A stretch of DNA of 44,537 nucleotides. It comes from Acidobacteriota bacterium (GTDB taxonomy: Bacteria; Acidobacteriota; Blastocatellia; Pyrinomonadales; Pyrinomonadaceae). Positions 8,440 through 16,740 of the stretch are shown piece by piece; positions within the stretch are counted from its first letter, which is position 1, and every line of letters begins with the position of its first letter. The notes beneath the pieces are model-generated. The model was not told the DNA's origin, did no database searches, and worked only from the letters and a program-made list of their open reading frames with translations. The stretch lies in NCBI GenBank assembly GCA_018269075.1, contig JAFDVJ010000039.1:1-44537 (forward strand). The letters run 5' to 3'. A program made the position numbers and the translations under genes.

Positions 8440-9354
8440 ATGAACTTGCAATTAGCCTACAACAACGCTGCAAATCAAAACGCAAAGTCGTTTGACTACG
8501 CCATTACCCGCGCCGTTTCCAACCTGAGCCGCGTGAGCGCGCTGACCGAAGCCGATCAGCCGGAAGTGCTCGAATTCCTGAAAGTCCGCCCCGTCCACAC
8601 GGTCGTGATGACGAGCTTCATTCAGGACAACGGCATCGAAAGCGCCAGCAACCGCGGTGTTTTCTACGGTTACAGAAACACCGCCGGCACGCTCGAAGGC
8701 GTCGCCCTGATCGGTCACACGACGCTCGTCGAGGCCCGCACGGATGACGCGCTGACGGTGCTCGCGCTGAAAGCCCGCGAATCCGAAACGCCGATTCACA
8801 TTATGATGTCGGACGGCAACTCGATCGAGGCCTTCTGGCAGTATTACTCGGACGAAAACCAGCAGCCGCGCCTCGTCTGCGAAGAACGGCTCTTCGAAAT
8901 CAAGCACCCGGTGATGGTCCGCGAAGCGGTTCCCGGACTGCGGCTGGCGGCGGCCGACGAGCTGCTCCCGATCGCCGAAGCCCACGCCGAGGTCGCGTTC
9001 GAGGAATCGGGCGTCAATCCGATGGAAAAAGACCGCGAAGGTTATCTGAAACGCGTTCTCCGCCGGATCGAACAGGGCCGCGTCTGGGTCGTCTTCGAAG
9101 ACGGCAAGCTGATCTTCAAGGCCGACGTGATCGCCGAAACGAGCGACGTGATGTATCTCGAAGGAATTTACGTCGATCCGGAAAACCGGGGCCAGGGCGT
9201 CGGCGCCAACTGCCTGTCGCAGCTCAGCCGCGCGCTGCTCGAAAAAGTGAAGCACGTCTGTCTGCTCAGCAACGTCGAGTTTCACCAGGCCCACAACGCC
9301 TATCTGAAAGCCGGTTTCAAATCGAAAGATTGCTGCGTAACAATGTTCGTTTGA
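8440..9354 (+). CDS. GNAT family N-acetyltransferase with N-terminal DUF4081-like half
   Basis: A 304-residue cytoplasmic protein. The C-terminal half (about 160-304) is a GNAT fold with the acetyl-CoA loop RGQGVG at 250-255, after the beta-4 strand LEGIYVDP. The N-terminal half (about 40-150, FLKVRPVHTVVMTSFI onward) resembles the DUF4081 domain found before GNAT domains in some bacteria. The start has a strong AGGAGG upstream and lies 30 bases after the protease stop. The acceptor substrate is unknown. Its fixed position behind the protease suggests a shared regulon rather than a shared reaction. Confidence 0.85.
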   Translation: MNLQLAYNNAANQNAKSFDYAITRAVSNLSRVSALTEADQPEVLEFLKVRPVHTVVMTSFIQDNGIESASNRGVFYGYRNTAGTLEGVALIGHTTLVEARTDDALTVLALKARESETPIHIMMSDGNSIEAFWQYYSDENQQPRLVCEERLFEIKHPVMVREAVPGLRLAAADELLPIAEAHAEVAFEESGVNPMEKDREGYLKRVLRRIEQGRVWVVFEDGKLIFKADVIAETSDVMYLEGIYVDPENRGQGVGANCLSQLSRALLEKVKHVCLLSNVEFHQAHNAYLKAGFKSKDCCVTMFV

Positions 9355-9368
9355 GACATTTAGGAAAA

Positions 9369-9435
9369 AAGGTATGGACAAAAAAAAGAATATTGTTCAT
9401 AATGTTCTTTGGCCTTCAAAAGCCGTCCATACCTT
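9369..9435. repeat. Nested inverted repeat downstream of the GNAT gene
   Basis: Perfect 11-base arms AAGGTATGGAC (9369-9379) and GTCCATACCTT (9425-9435) enclose a second weaker stem (AAAGAA with TTCTTT). It begins 15 bases after the GNAT stop. It could act as a terminator or mRNA 3' end structure, but the T run expected after an intrinsic terminator is absent. Confidence 0.55.
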
Positions 9436-9585
9436 CTCCGAATTTAAATCGCCCACGAAATCTTTGTTAAATTATTCGTTCAAGCTAAATTTTGATGTTT
9501 AAAGTTCGCTGACGCGTCGCCGGTATCGGTTCCGGTCTCCCCGGACCGAGACCCGAACGCACCCGGTTAAACCTCTCAAATTTTT

Positions 9586-12087
9586 ATGAAAACGCAGGAA
9601 ATGACCAGAAAATATATGATAGCAGTGATCGCCGTCGGCTTTCTCTGCCTGATTGCCGCGACGGTCAGACTCCCGCTCGAAAAGATCGATCTGCGTTTTC
9701 TGTTTTTAGCCGCTTTCACCGTCGGACTCGGATCAAGAATCACGGTCCAGATTCCCAAATTCAAATCGCACATCGCGGTTTCCGACACATTCATCTTCTT
9801 TGCAATGCTTTATTTCTGCGGAGAAGCCGCAGTCCTGCTCGCCGCGCTCGAGGCCTTCTGCTCGGCGTGGCGTTTCTGCAATAAGAAGATCACCGTCTTT
9901 TTCAACGCCGGCGCGATGGCGCTGTCGACCTCGCTCGTCGTCGTCGCGCTCGCGCTCTTCGGCATCGACACCGAGGCCGAGCTCCACGGCAACACGATCA
10001 ACGACTTCGTGACGACGATCTCGATCGTCGCCTTCGTCCAGTTTTTCGCCAACACCGGACTTTCCTCGATCTACGGCGCGCTCAAAACCGGCCAGCCGTG
10101 GTGGGAAACGTGGAAGACCCATTATCTGTGGACCTTCATCACCTATTCGCTCGGCGCGGTCGCGGCCGGCCTGCTCGTCAAGCTGGTCGACGCGGTCGGC
10201 TTCAGCGCGCTGATCGCGACGATCCCGATCATCCTCTTCCTCTATCTGACCTACCGGATGTATCTCAAGAACGTCGAGATGTCGCTGACGCAGGCCGAGC
10301 AGGCGAAGGATCACGCCGACATTCTCGAAAAACAGTCGGCGGCGCTCGCCGAATCCGAGGAACGCTTCCGGAGCGCCTTCAATTACGCGCCGATCGGCAT
10401 CGCGCTCGTCTCGCCGAACGGCGTCTGGCTCAAGGTCAACCACGCGCTCTGCCAGATCCTCGGCTACACCGAAGACGAATTTCTGGCGCGCGACTTCCAG
10501 TCGATGATCTTTACCGAGGATCTCGGCAACACTTTGATCAAGATTCACGAGCTGCTCTCCGGCAAGGTGCCGAGCTGCCAGATGGAGCAGCGCTACCTGC
10601 ACAAGCACGGGCAGACCGTCTGGGCGTCGTGGAGCGTTTCGACGACGAGCCACGCCTCGTCCGAGCATCCGAACCTGATCTTCCAGATCCAGGACATCAC
10701 CGACAAGAAGCTCGCCGAGGAGAAGCTTCGCTACGAGGCCGCGCACGACGCGCTGACCGGGCTGCCGAACCGCGCCCGGTTTATGTCGAAGCTCGATCTC
10801 GCGCTCGAAAAAGCCCATACCGAACGCGACTACAAGGTCAGCGTGCTGTTTATCGACCTCGACCGCTTCAAGGTCATCAACGACAGTCTCGGCCACCTGA
10901 TCGGCGACGAACTGCTGATCGGCATCGCCGAACGGCTCCGCGAATGCCTGCGCCCGACCGATCTCGTCGCGCGGCTCGGCGGCGACGAGTTTACGATTCT
11001 CGTCGAGGGCCATTACGAAACCAAGGAAGTGATCCGGATCGCCGAGCGCATCCAGGAAAAATTCCTGATCCCGTTTAAATTAAGCGGGCACGAAGTTTAC
11101 AGCTCGGCGAGCATCGGCATCCTCCACGCGACCGACAACCACCGGCTGCCCGAGGACCTGATGCGCGACGCCGACACGGCGATGTATCAGGCGAAACGCG
11201 CCGGCAAAGCGCGCCACGAAGTCTTCGATCAGGATATGCACGAGGCGGTCAAAGAGATTCTCAAGCTCGAAACCGATCTTCGCCGCGCGGTCGAAAAGGA
11301 CGAATTCTACATCAATTACCAGCCGATCTACTCGCTGATCACCGGCCGGGTCGAGGGCTTCGAGGCGCTCGCACGCTGGAGCCACGCGACGTTCGGCGAC
11401 ATCCAGCCGTCGAAGTTCATCCCGCTCGCCGAAGAGATCGGCCTGATCGACGCGCTCGGCGAGCATATCCTGCAGAAATCCTGCGCGCAGATGTATTCGC
11501 TCAAGGACTGTATGCCCGACGGGACGCCGCTGATGCTGAGCGTCAATCTCTCGTGCAAGCAGTTCGCCAACCCGAATCTCGTCAACAAGATCAAGCAGAT
11601 CCTCGCGGAAACGAAATTCCCCGGCAACAAGCTCAAGCTCGAGATCACCGAGTCGGTCTTTTTCGAGCACCAGCAGAAGGCGGTCGAGATGCTCAACCAG
11701 CTGCGCGAGATCGGCATCGAGATCAACATCGACGACTTCGGCACCGGCTACTCGAATCTCAACTACCTGATGAAGCTGCCGATCTCGACGCTCAAGATCG
11801 ACCGCTCGTTCATCAGCCCGATCCAGTCGAACGGCAGCAATTCCGAGATCGTCCGGACGATCGTGATGCTCGCGCGGAATCTCGGGATGAAGGTCATCGC
11901 CGAGGGCGTCGAGACCAAAGCGCAGCTCGACGAGCTCAAACGGCTCAACTGCGAAGGCGCACAGGGCTATTTCTTCGCCGCCCCGATGTCGTTCGAAAAA
12001 GTCCAGTATTTCCTTAACGAAAACGGCGTCGCGAACATTCCCGAAAGCCGTTTCGACGACGTCGCCGTCGTCTCGACCATCCAGTAA
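9586..12087 (+). CDS. Membrane-anchored PAS-GGDEF-EAL cyclic di-GMP enzyme
   Basis: An 833-residue protein. Residues about 10-230 contain several hydrophobic segments forming an integral-membrane sensor of the MASE kind. A PAS domain covers about 255-380 (RFRSAFNYAPIGIALVSPNG). The GGDEF domain has an intact active site GGDEF at 465-469 and an RxxD product-inhibition site (RPTD, Arg456) five residues before it. The EAL domain keeps its signature at 593-595 and the metal and catalytic motifs EITES and DDFGTGYSNL. Both halves therefore look catalytically competent, able to make and degrade cyclic di-GMP; which dominates cannot be read from sequence. The start is uncertain: ATG at 9586 and 9601 both lack a good ribosome site. 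The gene stands alone. Confidence 0.93.
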   Translation: MKTQEMTRKYMIAVIAVGFLCLIAATVRLPLEKIDLRFLFLAAFTVGLGSRITVQIPKFKSHIAVSDTFIFFAMLYFCGEAAVLLAALEAFCSAWRFCNKKITVFFNAGAMALSTSLVVVALALFGIDTEAELHGNTINDFVTTISIVAFVQFFANTGLSSIYGALKTGQPWWETWKTHYLWTFITYSLGAVAAGLLVKLVDAVGFSALIATIPIILFLYLTYRMYLKNVEMSLTQAEQAKDHADILEKQSAALAESEERFRSAFNYAPIGIALVSPNGVWLKVNHALCQILGYTEDEFLARDFQSMIFTEDLGNTLIKIHELLSGKVPSCQMEQRYLHKHGQTVWASWSVSTTSHASSEHPNLIFQIQDITDKKLAEEKLRYEAAHDALTGLPNRARFMSKLDLALEKAHTERDYKVSVLFIDLDRFKVINDSLGHLIGDELLIGIAERLRECLRPTDLVARLGGDEFTILVEGHYETKEVIRIAERIQEKFLIPFKLSGHEVYSSASIGILHATDNHRLPEDLMRDADTAMYQAKRAGKARHEVFDQDMHEAVKEILKLETDLRRAVEKDEFYINYQPIYSLITGRVEGFEALARWSHATFGDIQPSKFIPLAEEIGLIDALGEHILQKSCAQMYSLKDCMPDGTPLMLSVNLSCKQFANPNLVNKIKQILAETKFPGNKLKLEITESVFFEHQQKAVEMLNQLREIGIEINIDDFGTGYSNLNYLMKLPISTLKIDRSFISPIQSNGSNSEIVRTIVMLARNLGMKVIAEGVETKAQLDELKRLNCEGAQGYFFAAPMSFEKVQYFLNENGVANIPESRFDDVAVVSTIQ

Positions 12088-12170
12088 ATCCGAGTCCCCG
12101 AGTCTTAAAGAGTGTGACCCAACTTGTTGGAATAATGAGCGTTAAACCCGCGGTCGGTTCTTAAATCAGT

Positions 12171-12221
12171 CACTAAAACCACGAAAAAACACGAAAGAAA
12201 TTTCGTGTTTTTAGTGTGTTT
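12171..12221. repeat. AAACACGAAA palindromic repeat
   Basis: Perfect arms AAACACGAAA (12187-12196) and TTTCGTGTTT (12201-12210) flank a four-base GAAA loop. The stem extends imperfectly outward through CACTAAAACC and TAGTGTGTTTAGCGG. It is the same sequence family as the palindrome at 33715-33781. It follows the GGDEF-EAL gene by about 85 bases and could end its transcript. Confidence 0.6.
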
Positions 12222-12261
12222 AGCGGAAGATCAAAGCAATCCGACATCCGACATCGGTATG

Positions 12262-12294
12262 ATATATTTTGTTGTCGTCAACAACAAAATATAT
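12262..12294. repeat. AT-rich perfect hairpin before the SGNH gene
   Basis: Perfect 14-base arms ATATATTTTGTTGT (12262-12275) and ACAACAAAATATAT (12281-12294) with a five-base loop. It lies about 57 bases upstream of the SGNH hydrolase start, so it may be an operator or a leader hairpin. Its composition is far more AT-rich than its surroundings. No other notable signal was found in 12088-12351. Confidence 0.6.
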
Positions 12295-12351
12295 TAGTAT
12301 GGAATGGTTTTGACGCGCCGGCTTCGGCGGCGACGCCAACACGGGATTTTT

Positions 12352-13152
12352 ATGAAGACGATCTTACTTTTACTGACGGTTTTGAGCATTACCGCGATCG
12401 CCCAGCAGACCGAAACGCCGGCCGATCAGCCCCTTGAGCGAACGGACAAAAATTCGCAAATCGCCCACGCGCAGCTTCTCGAAAAGGCCAAAAAGGGCGG
12501 TATCGACGTCTATTTTCTCGGCGATTCGATCACCCGCCGGTGGGGCACGAGCGACGAAAAGTACCGTTCGTTTCTCGAAAACTGGCGGCAGAATTTCTTC
12601 GGCTGGAACGCCGGCAATTTCGGCTGGGGCGGCGACACGACGCAGAACATTCTCTGGCGGCTGGAGAACGGCGAGCTCGACGGCGTCGAGCCGAAAGTCA
12701 TCGTCCTGCTCGCCGGAACGAACAACGTCGGCAATAAATCGCCGACGGACGCGGCCGCCGCGAAAGCCAAAGCGGCCGACGTCGCGCGCGGCATCCGGGC
12801 GATCCTCGACGTCTGCCGCCGAAAAGCGCCGCAGGCGACGATCGTCCTGATGGGCATCTTCCCGCGCAACGACAATCTGGCGGTGATGCCGGTCATCAAC
12901 GACATCAACAAAAAGATCGCGAAATTCGCCGACGGCAAAAAGATCCGCTTTCTCAACATCAACAAAAAAATGGCCGGCAGGGACGACAAGCTCCTCGCCG
13001 GCATCACGGTCGCCGACGGCCTGCATCTCGACGTCGCGGGCTATCAGGTCTGGGCCGACGCGCTCAAGCCGCTCTTCAAAAAGCTGCTCGGCCCGCCCGC
13101 CAAGGAAGACCACGCGCCGCCGCCGACCGGCGACCCGAGCAACGCGAAATAG
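12352..13152 (+). CDS. Secreted SGNH/GDSL-type esterase or acyl hydrolase
   Basis: A 266-residue protein when started at the ATG at 12352, which gives a clean signal peptide (MKTILLLLTVLSITAIAQ). An upstream in-frame ATG at 12304 would add an Arg-rich stretch and is less likely. The SGNH blocks are present: block I FLGDSITRRWG with nucleophile Ser59, block II Gly in GWGGDTTQN, block III GTNN, and block V DGLHLD with Asp222 and His225. The family includes platelet-activating-factor acetylhydrolase-like and carbohydrate acetyl esterases. The exact substrate is unknown. It is probably periplasmic or secreted, and it is convergent with sdhB. Confidence 0.88.
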   Translation: MKTILLLLTVLSITAIAQQTETPADQPLERTDKNSQIAHAQLLEKAKKGGIDVYFLGDSITRRWGTSDEKYRSFLENWRQNFFGWNAGNFGWGGDTTQNILWRLENGELDGVEPKVIVLLAGTNNVGNKSPTDAAAAKAKAADVARGIRAILDVCRRKAPQATIVLMGIFPRNDNLAVMPVINDINKKIAKFADGKKIRFLNINKKMAGRDDKLLAGITVADGLHLDVAGYQVWADALKPLFKKLLGPPAKEDHAPPPTGDPSNAK

Positions 13153-13165
13153 CGTCTTTTGGTTC

Positions 13166-13284
13166 TAACGCGAAGGCGCGAAGGCGCGAAGCCGCGAAGT
13201 TTTTTTCAGGGATGGCTTCGGCAAAGAGGCGCGATCGTTTTTTATGAATCAATAAACCCTTTAACCCTTTGCGTCTTCGCGTTA
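13166..13284. repeat. GCGAAGGC octamer repeat with inverted outer arms
   Basis: A tandem run built on an 8-base GCGAAGGC unit at about 13168-13200 is followed by unstructured sequence and then the inverse arm. The outer arms TAACGCGAAG (13166-13175) and CTTCGCGTTA (13275-13284) are perfect inverted repeats. It lies in the convergent spacer after the SGNH gene. Confidence 0.65.
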
Positions 13285-13302
13285 AATATCCCTCAAGAAA
13301 TT

Positions 13303-13337
13303 CGGCGGCCCCGGCGCGATTTACGCCGGAGCCGCCG
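13303..13337 (-). terminator. Long GC-rich hairpin at the end of the sdh locus
   Basis: Fourteen-base arms with one mismatch (CGGCGGCCCCGGCG at 13303-13316 and CGCCGGAGCCGCCG at 13324-13337) around a seven-base loop. On the minus strand it follows sdhB by about 45 bases and is succeeded by a short T-rich stretch, so it probably ends the sdh transcript. Confidence 0.5.
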
Positions 13338-13354
13338 GGTCGAAAAGCTGCTCG

Positions 13355-13396
13355 AAAGACGCTCGGGACGGCGTCTTTTCTTTATTTTTTCAGCCA
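13355..13396 (+). terminator. Intrinsic terminator reading from the SGNH gene
   Basis: Arms AAAGACGC (13355-13362) and GCGTCTTT (13371-13378) with an eight-base loop are followed on the plus strand by a T-rich tract (TTCTTTATTTTTTC). The tract overlaps the last codons of convergent sdhB. Confidence 0.6.
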
Positions 13397-14185
13397 GCCG
13401 AAGAGCGCGTTGACCGTGATGTCGCGGTTCGTCTCGTAGATCGCGCGCGTCAGCGGAAGCGACATCGGGCAGACCTGCACGCAGTTCTGCGCGTTGCCGC
13501 AGCTCGTGATGCCGTCCTCGCCCATCAGACCGTCGAGCCGTTCCTCGATCGTGATCCGTCCGACCGGATGCATATTGAAGAGCCGCGCCTGCGCGATCGC
13601 CTGCGGGCCGATGTAGTTGTCGTCGTGATACTGCGGGCAGGCTTCGAGACAGCAGCCGCAGGTCATACAGCGCGAATAGGCGTAGCGCTCCTGCGCGATC
13701 TCGTTCGAGAGCTGCGGGCCGGGCCCGAGATCGTAGGTCCCGTCGAGCTCGATCCACGCGTGAACCTGTTTGAGATGATCGAACATCTTCGAGCGGTCGA
13801 CCTTGAGGTCGCGGACGTTCGGGAATTTCGACATCGGTTCGAGCGTGATCGTGTTGCCGCCCGAGGCGACGAGCAGATCGTCGACGAGCGCCGAACACGA
13901 CTGGCGAACGCGGCCGTTGATGACCATCGTGCAGATGCCGCAGACCTGTTCGAGACAGCTCATATCCCAGACCGGCGGCGTCGTCTTCCGGCCGTCCTTG
14001 GTGACCGGATTCTTGCGGATTTCCATCAGAGCGGAGATCACGTTGAGATTCCGCCGGTAAGGGATTTCAAAAACTTCCCACCGCGCCTCCGCGCCGAGCT
14101 TTTCGCGCCGCTGAATCTTAAACTCGATCGTTTTCGGCGGATTGTCCAATCGTTTCTTTTCGTGATTCACGTTTGCTTGGTTCAT
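13382..14185 (-). CDS. sdhB: Succinate dehydrogenase / fumarate reductase iron-sulfur subunit
   Basis: A 267-residue subunit that carries electrons from the FAD of SdhA to quinone at SdhC. The N-terminal ferredoxin domain supplies the 2Fe-2S ligands Cys77, Cys82, Cys85 and Cys97. The C-terminal domain has the motif CMTCGCCLEACP (Cys173, 176, 179, 183) and a second motif with Cys229, Cys235 and Cys239, as in enzymes with 4Fe-4S and 3Fe-4S centres. All ligands are present. The gene lies 18 bases after an unknown gene and is separated from sdhA by four non-respiratory genes, although all share one strand. Usual order would place it directly after sdhA. Confidence 0.96.
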   Translation of the reverse strand: MNQANVNHEKKRLDNPPKTIEFKIQRREKLGAEARWEVFEIPYRRNLNVISALMEIRKNPVTKDGRKTTPPVWDMSCLEQVCGICTMVINGRVRQSCSALVDDLLVASGGNTITLEPMSKFPNVRDLKVDRSKMFDHLKQVHAWIELDGTYDLGPGPQLSNEIAQERYAYSRCMTCGCCLEACPQYHDDNYIGPQAIAQARLFNMHPVGRITIEERLDGLMGEDGITSCGNAQNCVQVCPMSLPLTRAIYETNRDITVNALFGWLKK

Positions 14186-14203
14186 AAATTATTCTTCTTC
14201 CAA

Positions 14204-14902
14204 CTACCTCCAGTTAACAAACCAGAAGGAATAAGTATCCAAAAGATCGTAAGCCCCGGAGTCTTTATCTTTTGCCTTCAGATCGGCCAGCGGCAGCGAA
14301 AACATCTTTCTGTCCGACAACCGTTTGACCTTGACGATCAACCCGGCCATTTCGTCGATCTCCTCCTCGAAACCCATTATTTTGTACAAATCGCGATAAG
14401 AAGGCCGCGTTTTCTTAAGTCTTTTGTACTCGTTTTTGTCGCCGTAACCGAAAAAATATTTTTCTTCCCACGGAAAATCCTCGGTTCCGGTGACGACTGT
14501 TGAAAGATCGAGATTCGTCATCAAATAATCCCTGTATTTCCTGAGTTTGGCTTTGGTCACGTCGAGTTCCTCGTCACCGATTATCGCGGCCGCTTTCTTT
14601 TCCTCATCCAACCGTTTATCGAATTCTCTTTCCATTCGGGCCGGCTGCGGACGCTCTTCAGCCGGTTCGATATCGCCTTCAAAAAGAACCATTTCGGTTT
14701 CTTTCAGACCTTCCAGCCAGGCGTTTCTTAAAGCCTCTTCGGGCATTTGGTTCAAGGTCTGGTTGTCCCACTCGATGAGGTACCCGTCATCGCCGTCCGG
14801 CGCAATAATCTTACCCTGCCAGTGCGAGATATCTAAATCCTCAAAATCAGGATCGCGAACGCCTTCTTTTGCCCTGACGATATCGCCGACTTTGTACTTC
14901 AT
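14204..14902 (-). CDS. Hypothetical protein, companion of the DUF6398-like gene
   Basis: A 232-residue soluble, acidic protein. The N-terminal part (about 1-80, 'KYKVGDIVRAKEGVRDPDFEDL') has the look of a small beta-barrel of a kind seen in uncharacterised proteins sometimes labelled calcium-binding; a similar segment may recur near 190-215 (GLIVKVKRLSDRKMFSLPL). A charged linker lies between. Its ATG overlaps the stop of the upstream gene by four bases, so the two are translationally coupled. Function unknown. The base composition is visibly lower in GC than sdhA or sdhB. Confidence 0.75.
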   Translation of the reverse strand: MKYKVGDIVRAKEGVRDPDFEDLDISHWQGKIIAPDGDDGYLIEWDNQTLNQMPEEALRNAWLEGLKETEMVLFEGDIEPAEERPQPARMEREFDKRLDEEKKAAAIIGDEELDVTKAKLRKYRDYLMTNLDLSTVVTGTEDFPWEEKYFFGYGDKNEYKRLKKTRPSYRDLYKIMGFEEEIDEMAGLIVKVKRLSDRKMFSLPLADLKAKDKDSGAYDLLDTYSFWFVNWR

Positions 14903-15420
14903 ACTCTTCCTTCAGCCGGAATATACGGGATCAGTCCCTTTTCAAACGCGATTTCCTGAACCTCGACCGGCATCGAACGCGCATCGACAAGGTATCCGTT
15001 AACCGAAATTATCCAGCACATCGAGCTTTCATCGACCAATCTCTGCAAAATCCACTCAAAACTATAGTGTTTCATTTTCAACAGTTCCCGAACCTTTTTC
15101 CCTTTCGCGGCTACGGTGCTTTTGGCGATCCCGAAGAATTCGCAGATGGTTGAAAGATCGGTATGCGGCTTTTCGGCTTTATCGAAACCGAAATTCACCG
15201 TGCAAAGCGCGTGAACGATCCCGCCGGCCCAGGTATTCGATCCGCCGCTCAGCAATGGTGAAGGTCTTTTGCGGCACAGCGTCGCCGCCGCTTTCCGGCC
15301 AAGCCCGGCATATTCCGAATCCAGATACGCTCGCGAAAATTCATCTATACGCCCGACGATCTCATCATAAACCGCCTGCATCGGCCCGGGAACTTTTTCT
15401 GAGTAGTCTTTTTTAGCCAT
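14899..15420 (-). CDS. DUF6398-like protein
   Basis: A 173-residue protein beginning MAKKDYSEKVPGPMQAVYDE, which I recognise as like the DUF6398 family. A helix-turn-helix-like segment (about 88-115, LSTICEFFGIAKSTVAAKGK) suggests nucleic-acid binding. This is inference. It contains 'RKRPSPLLSGGSNTWAGGIV', a stretch typical of the family as I recall it. It shares a four-base overlap with the next gene, so the pair is a unit. It lies 114 bases after a Uma2 gene inside the sdh locus. Confidence 0.75.
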   Translation of the reverse strand: MAKKDYSEKVPGPMQAVYDEIVGRIDEFSRAYLDSEYAGLGRKAAATLCRKRPSPLLSGGSNTWAGGIVHALCTVNFGFDKAEKPHTDLSTICEFFGIAKSTVAAKGKKVRELLKMKHYSFEWILQRLVDESSMCWIISVNGYLVDARSMPVEVQEIAFEKGLIPYIPAEGRV

Positions 15421-15534
15421 AACCGCTTAGTTTTGAAAAAATTTCGAAACTCATTTCCCATCACTATCCGATCCGCCCCGGATTGCCTTGACCCGAATTT
15501 CCGTCCTTTTGCTTTTTATCCCGAACATCCGAAA

Positions 15535-16113
15535 CTATTCTTCTTCAAATTCAACCAGATCGTAAATTTCGCTTAATTTCAGCGTTTGACCGACGGAATG
15601 CAGGGTTATCTCGCTGTCCTGACCGATAGTTGCCTGATAAGTCCACTTCCCGTCCTGCTGTTTAGTATATTGCTCGACTAAAAACTTGTATTGATCGACC
15701 AGTACATATTCCTGCAAAGAATCGATCGTCTGATAGGCAAGAAATTTATCGCCTTTGTCAAAAATCTTGGTGCCGTTCGATAAAACCTCGATGATCAGGC
15801 TTGGATTTGTAAAAACATCGCGTCTTTTTTTGTAATATCGCGGTTCCTGACAAATCACGAAAACATCCGGATAAGCATAACTTTCCCAGGAGTTTATCCA
15901 AACTTTTACATCGATCGCAAAGGTCCGGCATTTCTCTCGCAACCCGCTCTTTAAGGCACCCGCAATATTCAGCGTGATGGAATTATGATTGCCTGTTCCG
16001 CCGGACATCCGGATTATCCGCCCGTTCCAATATTCGCTCCGAAACTCGGCTTTTTCTTCGAGAGCCAGATATTCCTCGGGCGTATATTTTGTTTGTTTCG
16101 GCAAAACAGCCAT
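15535..16113 (-). CDS. Uma2 family (DUF820) PD-(D/E)XK nuclease-like protein, copy 2
   Basis: A 192-residue protein of the Uma2 family, which has a restriction-endonuclease-like fold. The acidic residue of YPDV, the Glu of IIEVLS and a downstream DKGDK match the family's active-site pattern. It is a paralogue of the gene immediately upstream, sharing 'EEYLALEEKAEFRSEY' near the N terminus, and starts 45 bases after it with an AAGGAA site. The role of Uma2 proteins in cells is not established. Codon use is more AT-rich than in neighbouring sdhA, consistent with acquisition. Confidence 0.88.
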   Translation of the reverse strand: MAVLPKQTKYTPEEYLALEEKAEFRSEYWNGRIIRMSGGTGNHNSITLNIAGALKSGLREKCRTFAIDVKVWINSWESYAYPDVFVICQEPRYYKKRRDVFTNPSLIIEVLSNGTKIFDKGDKFLAYQTIDSLQEYVLVDQYKFLVEQYTKQQDGKWTYQATIGQDSEITLHSVGQTLKLSEIYDLVEFEEE

Positions 16114-16158
16114 ATCTATTCCTTGATCGATTCGCCCTCCGTAAATTCAGCCAATAAA

Positions 16159-16734
16159 TTATTCTTCGAATTTTACTCGCTGATAAACTTCTTCCAACCC
16201 CAGTTCGACGCCGACGGATTCGAGTTTCACGCGGCTTTTGAGCCCGATCGTCGCCTTGTGGATCCAATCGCCGCCGGCCGTCTTCGTATACTGCTCGACG
16301 ACCGCCTTGTCCTGCGAAATCAAGACGTATTCGCGGAGCGATTCGAGCGTCCGGTAAGCGAGCATCTTCTCGCCGCGATCTTTCGCTTCGGTGCTCTTGG
16401 ACAAAACCTCGACGATCAGCACCGGATTGGTGACGGTATCGTTCCGTTTTTCATAGAACGCCGGTTCGCCGCAGAGAATTAAAACATCCGGATAATAAAA
16501 CTTCCGGTAGTTTTCGACCCTGACCCTCAAATCCGAAGTCAGCGCGGAGCAATCTCCGGAAATTCTATTTCCGATGCTGCGGCTCAAATTGGCAACGATG
16601 CGGGCGTGGTCGAGCGAACCGCCGGCCATCGCGGTGATCACGCCGTCGTCATATTCGCTCCGAAACTCGGCTTTTTCCTCTAAAGCCAGATATTCCTCGG
16701 CCGTGTATTTCTTTTTCTTCTTTAAGGCCGGCAT
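16159..16734 (-). CDS. Uma2 family (DUF820) PD-(D/E)XK nuclease-like protein, copy 1
   Basis: A 191-residue Uma2 protein with a Lys-rich N terminus (MPALKKKKKYTAEEYL). The active-site pattern is complete: YYPDV, VEVLSKST and DRGEK. The ATG lies only six bases after the sdhA stop, and its ribosome binding site AAAGGGG overlaps the sdhA TAA, so it must be translated from the sdh messenger. Tandem copies of this family are common in cyanobacteria and some acidobacteria; a location inside a respiratory operon is unusual. Confidence 0.88.
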   Translation of the reverse strand: MPALKKKKKYTAEEYLALEEKAEFRSEYDDGVITAMAGGSLDHARIVANLSRSIGNRISGDCSALTSDLRVRVENYRKFYYPDVLILCGEPAFYEKRNDTVTNPVLIVEVLSKSTEAKDRGEKMLAYRTLESLREYVLISQDKAVVEQYTKTAGGDWIHKATIGLKSRVKLESVGVELGLEEVYQRVKFEE

Positions 16735-16740
16735 TCCCCT

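Noticed and set aside
5830..8451. Long minus-strand open frame of 873 codons
   Set aside because: Antisense to the S8 protease, with low-complexity composition and no recognisable domain. The protease frame has intact catalytic motifs.
9436..9585. Cyclic di-GMP riboswitch before the GGDEF-EAL gene
   Set aside because: The conserved GEMM core motifs are absent; only a short GGTCTC/GAGACC stem is present.
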